Positions 24,585 through 32,528 of a stretch of DNA of 64,000 bases are shown piece after piece (positions within the stretch are counted from its first letter, which is position 1; each line of letters opens with the position of its first letter). Source of the stretch: Bacillaceae bacterium SAS-127 (lineage in GTDB: Bacteria; Bacillota; Bacilli; Bacillales; Domibacillaceae). The stretch lies in contig NKXN01000030.1 in the NCBI GenBank assembly GCA_002261155.1, positions 62,001-126,000 on the forward strand, read 5' to 3'. The notes under the pieces are model-generated. The model did not search any database. It was not told where the DNA came from and saw only the letters and a list, made by a program, of their open reading frames with translations. Made by a program: the position numbers and the translations under genes.

Positions 24585-26119
24585 GAAGAACCTCCTTGTT
24601 TTGTTTTATCTTTAGGATTCATGGAGTTTGGTCGTTTGTTATCTAGTTGATCTGGTAACTTAATAAGAGCTTTCAAAGTATTTTTTAGACTCATTTCACT
24701 GGCTATTTGCAAATAAGGAACACCAAAAGAGTGAAATTTAGCAATGTACGTACTTACAAGGAAAACAGAAACAAAGAAACCAAATAGACCGAAGAAGGCA
24801 ACTAAAGTAATAACAAAAAATCGGATTAAAGCTACGATTCCAACTAATGACTGATTGATTAATGTAAAGGTAGCGATTGTTGAAGCAGCTATGACAACTA
24901 GCATCGCTGGATTTGTTAATCCAGCACGAATAGCAGCATCGCCAATAATTAACCCGCCAATGACGCTTAATGTTTGTCCAACTGAAAGCGGTAGCCTCAT
25001 CCCTGCTTCACGAAATACTTCAAATAAAATAAGCATAATAAAGGCTTCTACTGCTGTAGGTAAAGGTACCCCTCGTCTTGATTCAACTACGGTAGCTAAT
25101 AAAGTGAAGGGGATTTGATTTTGATGAAAGGCGGTTAAAGCTACCCAGAAGCCTGGAAGGAATGCAGCAACAGCAATACCCAAAACCCTTAATAATCGTT
25201 CAAAAGCAGCGTATAAATAATTTGATTCACTGTCTTCAGCTGTTTTTAATAAGAAGAACAGATTAATGGGAGTAATATAAGCAAAGGATACCCCATCAAT
25301 TAGAATAACAAAGCGGCCATCTAGCAATGATTGTACAGCAAAGTCAGGACGCCCAGTATAACTATGTCGAGGGAATAGAGCGAACGGATGATCATCATTA
25401 ATTAATTCTTCAAGTTGTGTGCCGCTATATAATCCGTCGACGTCTATAGATAAAATTTTTTCTTTTATTTCACTTAAAGTTGCTGTATCAACGATATCTG
25501 CCATATAAAGAATAGAAAGTTTAGTTTTGGAGCGTTTTCCCACCTCGAATTTTTCACTTATGAGACTAGTTGTGCGTAATCTTTTTCTAATTAAAGCATG
25601 GTTAATAGTGATGTCTTCAATGAAGTTATCACGTGGCCCCTTAACGGCAATTTCTATATTTGAATCTTCTGTATCTCGTTGAGGGCGATCAGATATATCT
25701 ACGGAGTAAATCGTTTCTTCTGAACGGAAAATTAGTAATAACTTACCTGAGAAAATCTCCATTTCAGCCTCTTCAGTACTAGTAACGACTTGCAAGGTAG
25801 GGAGCTGAAGAGCTTGTAAAGCTTCTTCCGTAAAGTCACTAGGTCGATTCTTTAAAAAACTCTCTAGCTTCTTTGGCACCGTTTTATAGAGCATGTCGGT
25901 GCTAACGAGTCCCGTACAATATATAAGGGTGATCGGTTCATGATGAAATTGTAAGTGAGAAAAGGTTACATCCGAACAATGTTTAAATGTCTCCTTTAAA
26001 GTTTGTTCATTAAGAGTTGATTCTAAAGCTTGTTCATTAAGAGTCGATTCTAATTTCTTTTCTTTAATGAACTCATCTAGTTTTTTAGATTTTTTTAAGG
26101 AAACCTTATTAAACTTCAT
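24581..26119 (-). CDS. germinant receptor A subunit (GerAA-like)
   Basis: 512 residues. A long soluble N-terminal half (about 1-265), then about five or six membrane segments, with GRPDFAVQSLLDGRFVILID before the first and the conserved PGFWVALTAFHQNQIPF and RRGVPLPTAVEAFIM blocks. The family forms the core of inner-membrane germinant receptors. An in-frame 24-base tandem duplication near the N-terminus gives LESTLNEQ twice (DNA 26005-26053). ATG overlaps the stop of the B subunit. Operon order is B-A-C-C. Confidence 0.94.
   Translation of the reverse strand: MKFNKVSLKKSKKLDEFIKEKKLESTLNEQALESTLNEQTLKETFKHCSDVTFSHLQFHHEPITLIYCTGLVSTDMLYKTVPKKLESFLKNRPSDFTEEALQALQLPTLQVVTSTEEAEMEIFSGKLLLIFRSEETIYSVDISDRPQRDTEDSNIEIAVKGPRDNFIEDITINHALIRKRLRTTSLISEKFEVGKRSKTKLSILYMADIVDTATLSEIKEKILSIDVDGLYSGTQLEELINDDHPFALFPRHSYTGRPDFAVQSLLDGRFVILIDGVSFAYITPINLFFLLKTAEDSESNYLYAAFERLLRVLGIAVAAFLPGFWVALTAFHQNQIPFTLLATVVESRRGVPLPTAVEAFIMLILFEVFREAGMRLPLSVGQTLSVIGGLIIGDAAIRAGLTNPAMLVVIAASTIATFTLINQSLVGIVALIRFFVITLVAFFGLFGFFVSVFLVSTYIAKFHSFGVPYLQIASEMSLKNTLKALIKLPDQLDNKRPNSMNPKDKTKQGGSS
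26005..26053 (-). repeat. in-frame 24-base tandem duplication in the GerAA gene
   Basis: Two nearly identical copies of cttgttcattaagagt.gatt plus flanking bases encode LESTLNEQ twice, at about residues 23-38 of the GerAA-like protein. Confidence 0.75.
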
Positions 26120-27216
26120 TGGACTCCCCTCCGCTTTTGTATTGTTTGAAACATAGTAATTAAACCTACTAGGATAGAAAAGCTAAAGAAAAACCAAAAG
26201 GTAGTTGGCAACACATATTTTCTTAAATAGGAATTAAACTGAAAATCAGTGATAGGTGCAAGAACCATTGCGCCGATTACAAATAATAACAGGAATAAAA
26301 CAAGGTTCTTTTTTTGTTTCTTAATAGGCAATAACTCTTTTATTAAAAAGAGTAATAAAGTAATTCGAATAAATACCCCTGACAGCCATTGATAAATCGA
26401 TAAAAAGTCTACATGCTCAAAAAATTTCCCAATAGATACAAGCCCCCATTCTTCAAAAGGAGGAAATCTTTGTAGTTTCGCTTCTTGTGGACCGAACTCT
26501 ACAATCGCTCCAATTAAAGGACCGAGTGTTAATGCAGTTAATAGCAGAGTGATGACAGCAAAGTGACGAAATTTTAATGGGGTATTTAGTTTATGTTGTA
26601 GTAAAAGAAAGATAAAGATTTCAACCATACCAGAAGCTTGAAAAATAACTCCATCTAAAACAGGGGAGATGCCATGTTCTAAAACTGGTAATAGTAAAGA
26701 GTGATTTTTAAATTGAAAATTGGCGATTGCGACAAAGAAACCAAAGATAATGATAAAAAATAAAAGGAATACATTTAGAGTGTTAAGAGTTTGCATTCTT
26801 TCTTTTGCTAAATACCAACAGGTAAACAGAAAGAGAATCGTTAATAAAAGGGGAGGTGTTTCTGGCATATAAGCGATAGTTGTCCAAACGATCGTTTCTC
26901 TTAAGGCGATCCCACACATAAAAAGCAAATAGAGAATGAGTAGACATACAAGTAATTTCGTTGCTTTATCCCCTATCACTTCAGAAAGCCAGACGATGAG
27001 TGGTCTATTATTCGTTTTTTTATGAATAAACAATAGCAAAGGCACCCACATAAATGTTAGAACCATCGTCAAAAGAACGCTCATCCAAGCATCTCTTCCT
27101 GCAACCGATACTAATGGGGAAATCGCAAATACATGATTTTTTAATCCAATTGCCGTCATAGCTAGCAATATTAATTGTAATGGAGTGATCGCATCGGGCT
27201 TGTAAATAGTAACCAC
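26116..27216 (-). CDS. germinant receptor B subunit (GerAB-like permease)
   Basis: 366 residues with about ten membrane segments. It belongs to the spore-germination branch of the amino acid/polyamine permease superfamily and is thought to bind the germinant. The N-terminus VTIYKPDAITPLQLILL is the family opening (KPDxIxxxQ). The start is unclear: the frame opens with GTG at 27216, but aggtgg overlaps it and would suit a start at the ATT codon 27205-27207. No other start is near. It is the first gene of the ger operon. I did not find a convincing sigma-G promoter in the 220 bases upstream. Confidence 0.9.
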   Translation of the reverse strand: MVTIYKPDAITPLQLILLAMTAIGLKNHVFAISPLVSVAGRDAWMSVLLTMVLTFMWVPLLLFIHKKTNNRPLIVWLSEVIGDKATKLLVCLLILYLLFMCGIALRETIVWTTIAYMPETPPLLLTILFLFTCWYLAKERMQTLNTLNVFLLFFIIIFGFFVAIANFQFKNHSLLLPVLEHGISPVLDGVIFQASGMVEIFIFLLLQHKLNTPLKFRHFAVITLLLTALTLGPLIGAIVEFGPQEAKLQRFPPFEEWGLVSIGKFFEHVDFLSIYQWLSGVFIRITLLLFLIKELLPIKKQKKNLVLFLLLFVIGAMVLAPITDFQFNSYLRKYVLPTTFWFFFSFSILVGLITMFQTIQKRRGVQ

Positions 27217-27331
27217 CTACAAAATGTTTGATAAGGGTAGTTTTGACCAGAAAGGATGGAATATGTATAAAAAAAGAAAATTATTTGACATCCATTCGGA
27301 ATTCAAAAAAAATTCGAATAAAAATACAAAA

Positions 27332-27361
27332 TTGTCTATTTTCAAAAAAGTTAATTATGTT
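27332..27361 (+). promoter_or_regulatory. possible promoter of the aldehyde dehydrogenase gene
   Basis: TTGTCT (27332-27337) and TATGTT (27356-27361), 18-base spacing, within the 221-base divergent intergenic region between ger and the dehydrogenase. Confidence 0.35.
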
Positions 27362-27397
27362 AAACTAAAATAGATTTGGTATAAACATTACATAAAT

Positions 27398-27422
27398 AAA
27401 GGGAGACATAGGTCTCTCTTTT
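27398..27422 (+). terminator. terminator-like hairpin in the aldehyde dehydrogenase leader
   Basis: aaagggagac-atag-gtctctcttt, followed by T residues, ends 16 bases before the start codon. It resembles an attenuator or a processing hairpin. No alternative antiterminator fold was evident. Confidence 0.45.
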
Positions 27423-27437
27423 AATAGGGGAAAGGTG

Positions 27438-28898
27438 ATGGCATTGATTACAGAAAATTTAGAAGTTATGACGAAAAATTATATTGCAGGTGCATGGCAA
27501 GAGCTTCAAGGGGAAAGCGTTCCTGTCTATAATCCATCTAACACTTCCGAGAAAGTAGGAGATATGCGCTTTTCGACGGAAGAGCAAGCGTTTGAAGCGG
27601 TAGCTGCTGCTCGCGAAGCTTTACCTGCTTGGAAGAAGAAATCAGGTAGTGAAAAATCTGCTGTTTTATATAAAATGGCTGAAGTGCTTGAAAAATCGGC
27701 TGAAAAAGTTGCTTCATTAGCGAGTCGTGAAATGGGGAAACCAATTGGTGAAATGCGTGGAGAAGTGATGCGCGGTGTGAACTTGCTTCGTTTCTATGCA
27801 GCCGAAGGCGTTCGCCCGGATGGACAATTGATCCCTTCTAGTGAGCAAAATGTCGTTCAGTATTCAAGAAGAGTCCCGCTTGGGGTGGTGGCGATTATTA
27901 CTCCATGGAATTTCCCAGTGGCGATTCCAATCTGGAAAATTGCTCCTGCTCTTATTTGCGGAAACACAGTTGTATGGAAACCAGCGGAACATGGGGTATT
28001 AACGGCTACGTTATTAATGGAGGTATTTGAAGAAGCGAATGTACCAAAAGGTGTATTAAACTTAGTCATCGGTAAAGGCCGAGTGGTTGGGAATGTATTG
28101 CTTGAACAAGCGGAAATTGATGCGGTCAGCTTTACTGGTTCTACCGCGACAGGTCAGCGTGTAGCTGCGTCATGTGCCCAGCGCAACATTAAGTATCAAA
28201 CAGAAATGGGCGGAAAAAATGCGGCGATCGTGTTAAAGGATGCAGATTTAGAGAAGTCCGTTCCAATTATTTTAGGTGGTGCTTTCCGTTCAGCGGGACA
28301 AAAGTGTACAGCAACGAGCCGTATGATCGTTGAAAAAGCAATTTATCCTGAATTTGTTGCAGCGATTCAAAAGGAATTAAATGAAGTCGTTGTAAATGAA
28401 GCGAGTGAAAACCCATATTTAGGTCCTGTTGCTTCGAAAAGTCAATATGAGACGGTTTCTGAATATGTAGAATTAGCTCGTCAAGAAGCAAACGTGATTG
28501 GCGAAGGTCCACTGAAAGCGGACAAGCAAGGCTACTTCATTCAACCAATCGTTGTCGATGGCATCACAGCTGAGCATCGTTTATTTCAAGAAGAAATTTT
28601 TGGTCCAGTAGCTGCGGTCGTACAAGTGGAAGATTTTGAAGAAGCAATTGACGTATGTAACGACTCATTATACGGATTAAGTGCCGCTATTTTTACGAAT
28701 GACATGAACAAAGCGATGCGTTTTCTTGATGAGGTAGACGCCGGAATGGTGCGTGTTAACCAAGAAACATCTGGTGTAGAATATCAAGCTCCATTCGGTG
28801 GAATGAAATGGTCTAGCTCACACACAAGAGAACAAGGACAAGCAGCATTAGATTTTTATTCCCAAGTGAAAACTTGTGCGATTAAATATCAACTGTAA
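27438..28898 (+). CDS. aldehyde dehydrogenase (YcbD-like)
   Basis: 486-residue NAD(P)-dependent aldehyde dehydrogenase. Visible are the cofactor loop ITPWNFPVAIPIWKIAPAL, KPAEHG, FTGSTATGQRVA, the general base in YQTEMGGKNAAIVL, the catalytic Cys in FRSAGQKCTATSR, EEIFGPV and the C-terminal APFGGMKWSSSHTREQG. It is close to B. subtilis YcbD, an alpha-ketoglutaric semialdehyde dehydrogenase type. Given the lysine 6-dehydrogenase upstream, 2-aminoadipate semialdehyde is an alternative substrate. ATG 27438 follows ggggaaaggtg. Confidence 0.88.
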   Translation: MALITENLEVMTKNYIAGAWQELQGESVPVYNPSNTSEKVGDMRFSTEEQAFEAVAAAREALPAWKKKSGSEKSAVLYKMAEVLEKSAEKVASLASREMGKPIGEMRGEVMRGVNLLRFYAAEGVRPDGQLIPSSEQNVVQYSRRVPLGVVAIITPWNFPVAIPIWKIAPALICGNTVVWKPAEHGVLTATLLMEVFEEANVPKGVLNLVIGKGRVVGNVLLEQAEIDAVSFTGSTATGQRVAASCAQRNIKYQTEMGGKNAAIVLKDADLEKSVPIILGGAFRSAGQKCTATSRMIVEKAIYPEFVAAIQKELNEVVVNEASENPYLGPVASKSQYETVSEYVELARQEANVIGEGPLKADKQGYFIQPIVVDGITAEHRLFQEEIFGPVAAVVQVEDFEEAIDVCNDSLYGLSAAIFTNDMNKAMRFLDEVDAGMVRVNQETSGVEYQAPFGGMKWSSSHTREQGQAALDFYSQVKTCAIKYQL

Positions 28899-28903
28899 GT
28901 AAG

Positions 28904-28935
28904 AAAAACTCCAGATACTTAGTCTGGAGTTTTTA
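28904..28935. terminator. bidirectional terminator
   Basis: aaaaactccaga / tctggagttttt stem between convergent genes, with T and A tracts. Its right part overlaps the 3' end of the transporter gene. Confidence 0.75.
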
Positions 28936-30157
28936 CTATTTTTACTATTTTTACTCGTTTCATTCGATTGTATTCCATTTCTTGAATGGTAAATTGGAGA
29001 TGCTCATATTGTAATGTATCGCCTTCTTTTGGTACATATCCAAACTCCTTCATAAGAAAACCAGCTAACGTTCCTTCATCTTCCGGGAGTTCCGTTTGGA
29101 AAGCTTCATTCAAATGGCGGATAGAAAGAAGACCGTTGCAAATGAGATCGGTGTCGGTTAGTTTCTCAATAAGCAATTCATCATTTTGATCCGTCTCATC
29201 GGCAATCTCTTGCCCGATCATCGCTTCGATAATATCTTCGTGTGTAATGATCCCCGCGGTCCCTCCATATTCATCTAGAACAATAGCGAGATGTTTTCTT
29301 TCCTTCAACATCTTTTTGAAAACCTTCTCAATAGGAGTCGACTCGATCACGAACAGCGGGTCGTTGTCGGAAAATGTTTCTAAGCTTTCTTCAGGTGTTA
29401 ATGACCATTTTAATAAAAGCTTTGAGTGAAATACTCCAATGATATGATCCATATCATTTTCAAATACCGGATATCTCGTATAGTTATTAGCTAAAATAAT
29501 CGCTTCTGTTTCTTTAAGTGTACTTCCAGCAGGAATACCAACAATGTCCATTCGCGGTGTTTTTAAGGCGTCATGTACACCCTTTGCATAAAAGTCAATC
29601 ATTCCTTTAATTCGCAACGTTTCTTCACTATGAAATGTCCCTTCTTGAGAAGCAATATCGACCATTGTTTTCAATTCCTCTTTTGATAACGAAGCTTGCT
29701 TTACTTGCCCTTTAGAAAGGAATGAAATCACCGCTCCTGTAAATTTAGAGAGCAGGAAGGTAAGCGGCTTTAAAAGGAGCACTAAAAGCGAAATGACAGG
29801 ATAGACCTTATAAGCGATCTTATCCGCAAATGTAGCAGCGATTGTTTTTGGGAGTACTTCAGCAAAAATGATTAAGCAAACAGTCAAAATACCAGTCGCA
29901 ATCCCTACACTAAATCCGTACTTTATGGCAATGATCGTTACGAGTGTTGGCAACATAATGTTGGCGATGTTATTTCCGATCAGAATTGCTGTGATCAGTT
30001 CATCTGGCTTCGAGACAAGACCAAGTAAATGTTGGGATTTCTTATCGTTATTTTCTGCTCTTGTCTTCAATTTCATTTTATTGACAGCAGTAAGTGCGGT
30101 TTCGCTACCGGATAGAAAAGCAGACATCAAAATAAAAAACAGGATGGCAAACAGCAT
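28919..30157 (-). CDS. CNNM/CorC-type transporter (DUF21 plus CBS pair)
   Basis: 412 residues. A DUF21 membrane domain (about 1-180) starts LFFILMSAFLSGSETALTAV and includes ELITAILIGNNIANIMLPTL and FAEVLPKTIAATFAD. Then come two CBS domains (about 200-320; FENDMDHIIGVFHSKLLL and VLDEYGGTAGIITHEDIIE) and a C-terminal CorC/HlyC domain (about 335-405). Related Bacillus proteins (MpfA/YhdP, YhdT, YrkA) export or balance magnesium. Their old name hemolysin is misleading. The gene ends in a short run of repeats encoding VKIVKIVK. Confidence 0.88.
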   Translation of the reverse strand: MLFAILFFILMSAFLSGSETALTAVNKMKLKTRAENNDKKSQHLLGLVSKPDELITAILIGNNIANIMLPTLVTIIAIKYGFSVGIATGILTVCLIIFAEVLPKTIAATFADKIAYKVYPVISLLVLLLKPLTFLLSKFTGAVISFLSKGQVKQASLSKEELKTMVDIASQEGTFHSEETLRIKGMIDFYAKGVHDALKTPRMDIVGIPAGSTLKETEAIILANNYTRYPVFENDMDHIIGVFHSKLLLKWSLTPEESLETFSDNDPLFVIESTPIEKVFKKMLKERKHLAIVLDEYGGTAGIITHEDIIEAMIGQEIADETDQNDELLIEKLTDTDLICNGLLSIRHLNEAFQTELPEDEGTLAGFLMKEFGYVPKEGDTLQYEHLQFTIQEMEYNRMKRVKIVKIVKTPD

Positions 30158-30305
30158 GACAAACCTCCAATGACTATGTATATAACTAGCAATGCTATTT
30201 ATATTATTGCAAATAATACGTTATTGATAAACAAAAAAGTTTCATAAAAGAACGTGAAATCATTTTGATACATATGATAAAAGTGCCTAGGAAGGGGGAA
30301 TTCAC

Positions 30306-31133
30306 TTGTCAAACTATCAGCAATTTATAAAAGAAGCGAGACAATGGTGCGATCAGGGAGAAGGAAAGATTGAGGCAGAGCGATTAACGAAGTGGCAAGA
30401 ACAGCTAGAGGAATTAGAGACAGTAGTTGATCACCAGCTATTACAAAAAAGAATGGCTACTTTATATAGGGAATGGCAGGAATGGTATCACAGCTTGAAC
30501 AGCGAAAGAGGTAGTGGTAGTGTCCCGATAGGTGGTCATAAGCTTCCGCCACTGTTTTATCGATACGATGCGTTAGAGCCTTATATTGATGAAGCAACGA
30601 TGAGACTCCATCATGATATTCATCATCAAAGTTACGTCGATGGCTTAAATAAGGCTGAAAAGGAAATGGAGAAGGCGAGGAAAAAGAATGATTACGCCTT
30701 GATCAAGCATTGGGAGAGAGAAGTCGCTTTCAATGGAGCGGGCCATTATTTACATTCGATTTTTTGGAAAGTGATGTGTCCAAAAGGTGGCGGTCAACCT
30801 ACAGGTGAGTTAGAGCGAGAAATCAAGCATTCTTTTGGTGGGTTCTCTGCTTTTAAACAGCATTTTTCCGCGGCTGCGGAAAAGGTTGAGGGCTCAGGCT
30901 GGGCGATTCTTGTTTGGGCACGACAACCGAAACGATTGGAAATTCTTCAAGCAGAAAAACACCAAAATTTGAGTCAATGGGATGTCGTCCCTTTGCTCGT
31001 TCTTGATGTGTGGGAGCATGCTTATTATTTAAAATATCAGTCGAAGCGAAAGGAGTATATTCAAAATTGGTGGAATGTTGTTTGTTGGGATGAAGTAGCA
31101 AAGCGACTAGATGAGGCGAAAAATAAAACGTGA
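30306..31133 (+). CDS. sodF: superoxide dismutase with N-terminal extension (SodF-like)
   Basis: 275 residues. An N-terminal helical, charged extension of about 75 residues precedes a full Fe/Mn superoxide dismutase domain: LHHDIHHQSYVDGLN, FNGAGHYLHSIFWKVM and the DVWEHAYYLKYQ metal site. B. subtilis SodF has the same extended design (281 residues). The start is TTG 30306, with aggaaggggg 6 bases upstream. The role of the extension is unknown. Metal preference is uncertain: a glycine-rich NGAG before the second ligand and Gln in KHQNLSQ point to Mn-type geometry despite the SodF name. Confidence 0.9.
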   Translation: MSNYQQFIKEARQWCDQGEGKIEAERLTKWQEQLEELETVVDHQLLQKRMATLYREWQEWYHSLNSERGSGSVPIGGHKLPPLFYRYDALEPYIDEATMRLHHDIHHQSYVDGLNKAEKEMEKARKKNDYALIKHWEREVAFNGAGHYLHSIFWKVMCPKGGGQPTGELEREIKHSFGGFSAFKQHFSAAAEKVEGSGWAILVWARQPKRLEILQAEKHQNLSQWDVVPLLVLDVWEHAYYLKYQSKRKEYIQNWWNVVCWDEVAKRLDEAKNKT

Positions 31134-31177
31134 ATCTTTTAAACTTTTACTTTATAATAGAGAAAAAATATTTGAAC

Positions 31178-31267
31178 TGCTAGAGGTGCCTTATTGTGGC
31201 TGAGAGAAAAACAAATGTTTTTCAACTCTTTGAACCTGATCTGGATGATGCCAGCGTAGGGAAGTAG
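31178..31267 (+). ncRNA. TPP riboswitch (THI box) of thiW
   Basis: Conserved elements appear in order: aggtgcc, ggctgagag, ctttgaacctgatctgga, atgccagcgtagggaa. The aptamer is followed 27 bases later by a strong terminator, so it should shut thiW off when thiamine pyrophosphate is abundant (known mechanism). A TATAAT lies at 31152-31157. Confidence 0.96.
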
Positions 31268-31293
31268 TGGATGAGTATTTATTTCATTAACTA

Positions 31294-31326
31294 TTGCCGG
31301 ATCCGGGTTTGATTGGATCCGGCTTT
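31294..31326 (+). terminator. riboswitch-controlled terminator before thiW
   Basis: gccggatcc / ggatccggc perfect stem followed by five T, 25 bases before the thiW start. Confidence 0.9.
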
Positions 31327-31350
31327 TTCGTTTGGAAAGGGAGGGTTTTA

Positions 31351-31860
31351 ATGAATCGCGTGAACAAATTAACTTATATGGCCTTATTTGTAGCTATTGC
31401 TACTTATGCTTCGTCATTGATTTGGTTTCCAGCTGGAGTTGCGAAAGCCTATCCTGTTCAGCATGCGATTAATGTGATAGCAGGGGTGTTACTTGGGCCA
31501 ATTCCAGCGGTCGTCATCGCCTTCGTAACGAGCCTGCTTAGAAATTTACTCGGGACAGGATCATTACTTGCGTTTCCTGGAAGCATGATTGGAGCTTTTC
31601 TTGCAGGCTACCTTTATCAAAAAACAAGTCGGATGTGGACTGCTTCTCTCGGTGAAGTAATCGGAACCGGGATGATGGCTTCTTTGTTTGCTGTACCTTA
31701 TGCCAAAATATTCATGGGAACGACGGTTGGTGCCTTTTTCTTCTTTCCGCCTTTTCTTGTAAGTAGTATATCTGGGTCCGTCATTGGTCTGCTGTTAGTC
31801 AAGCGTCTTGTAAAATTGAAAGTCTGGAAAAAGGTTATTGCCAGCGAAGTGCAACAGTAA
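31351..31860 (+). CDS. thiW: ThiW, substrate-binding S component of an ECF-type thiazole transporter
   Basis: 169-residue membrane protein with about five or six segments: LTYMALFVAIATYASSLIWF, VQHAINVIAGVLLGPIPAVV and LLRNLLGTGSLLAFPGSMIG. The last is typical of ThiW, which is predicted to import hydroxyethylthiazole together with a shared energizing module encoded elsewhere. ATG 31351 follows aaagggaggg; the longer frame from 31294 would begin inside the terminator. It has its own TPP riboswitch, which fits the pathway. The last 26 bases overlap a convergent gene. Confidence 0.9.
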   Translation: MNRVNKLTYMALFVAIATYASSLIWFPAGVAKAYPVQHAINVIAGVLLGPIPAVVIAFVTSLLRNLLGTGSLLAFPGSMIGAFLAGYLYQKTSRMWTASLGEVIGTGMMASLFAVPYAKIFMGTTVGAFFFFPPFLVSSISGSVIGLLLVKRLVKLKVWKKVIASEVQQ

Positions 31861-32200
31861 GGTGGCAACAATTTGTGCTTCCTGTTTTCGAGCTTAATTC
31901 TAGGTGAATGTTATCGGGGTTGAACGAAATCTCTGCTTTAGATGTCACGCCTGCGGATTTGATTAATCGTTCTATTTCTTTTTGATTGGACTGTTGTGCC
32001 GCATTCATCACTTGATAAGCAAAACTAGGAGAACTGGATAGTTTGTTTACCAATAAGGTCGTTTCTTTTAGCAGCTTTTTCATCGATTCAGCCGATTGTT
32101 TAAACAAGGTGACATCGACTTGTGGATACACTCTTTGGTGAATAGTGGGATAGTGTAGATAATAGGGGTAAAAGTAGCGATTTTGATAGGCAGAATACAT
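31835..32200 (-). CDS. small tyrosine-rich protein, possibly spore coat (YuzC-like)
   Basis: 121 residues. The N-terminus is rich in tyrosine, proline and histidine (MYSAYQNRYFYPYYLHYP), as in many coat proteins. The middle is helical (LLKETTLLVNKLSSSPSFAYQVMNAA) and a CC pair lies near the end (GSTNCCHLTVALRW). It resembles B. subtilis YuzC, reported as an inner coat protein, but this is from memory and moderate. A taggagg site is 9 bases before the ATG. The 3' end overlaps thiW on the other strand by 26 bases. Confidence 0.6.
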   Translation of the reverse strand: MYSAYQNRYFYPYYLHYPTIHQRVYPQVDVTLFKQSAESMKKLLKETTLLVNKLSSSPSFAYQVMNAAQQSNQKEIERLIKSAGVTSKAEISFNPDNIHLELSSKTGSTNCCHLTVALRWQ

Positions 32201-32287
32201 TGTGAATTATTCCTCCTAATGATTGATTTTCTATAATATACGAGTAAGATGAAGATAGGTGACGAGTGACAAAACGTTCGAAATCTA

Positions 32288-32316
32288 TTGAAGGTTCTGT
32301 TTCTTTATGGTACAAC
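32288..32316 (+). promoter_or_regulatory. promoter of the thiamine salvage operon
   Basis: TTGAAG (32288-32293), 17 bases, TACAAC (32311-32316), 27 bases before the second THI box. Confidence 0.45.
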
Positions 32317-32342
32317 TAAGACGAGTTTAATTAAATAAGATT

Positions 32343-32431
32343 CACCACTAGGGGTGCTTTTTTAGCTGAGAGAGGCTCATGACCTTAACCCTTATAACCT
32401 GAACTAGGTAATACTAGCGGAGGGAAGCGGT
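32343..32431 (+). ncRNA. TPP riboswitch (THI box) of the ylmB-thiE operon
   Basis: Contains ggggtgct, agctgagagaggc, ccttataacctgaactaggt and tactagcggagggaag, the conserved TPP aptamer blocks in order. The terminator hairpin at 32480-32512 follows, giving transcriptional control of the whole salvage operon. Confidence 0.96.
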
Positions 32432-32479
32432 GTTGTAATAATATGTGCCTGCCATTTGGTAACGTACTATGCATTTTTA

Positions 32480-32512
32480 CAGCTGCTTCTTTTCTAGAAG
32501 CAGCTTTTTTTA
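32480..32512 (+). terminator. riboswitch-controlled terminator before ylmB
   Basis: agctgcttct / agaagcagct stem and seven T, 17 bases before the ylmB start. Confidence 0.9.
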
Positions 32513-32528
32513 TTTGGAGGTGAAAGAC

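Noticed and set aside
28930-28957. Short ttttactat repeats as a regulatory minisatellite
   Set aside because: They are three units within the 3' end of the transporter gene and encode VKIVKIVK; this is simple low-complexity coding sequence.
31294-31350. Extended N-terminus of ThiW (MPDPGLIGSGFF...)
   Set aside because: It would begin within the riboswitch terminator stem; aaagggaggg and ATG 31351 fit better.
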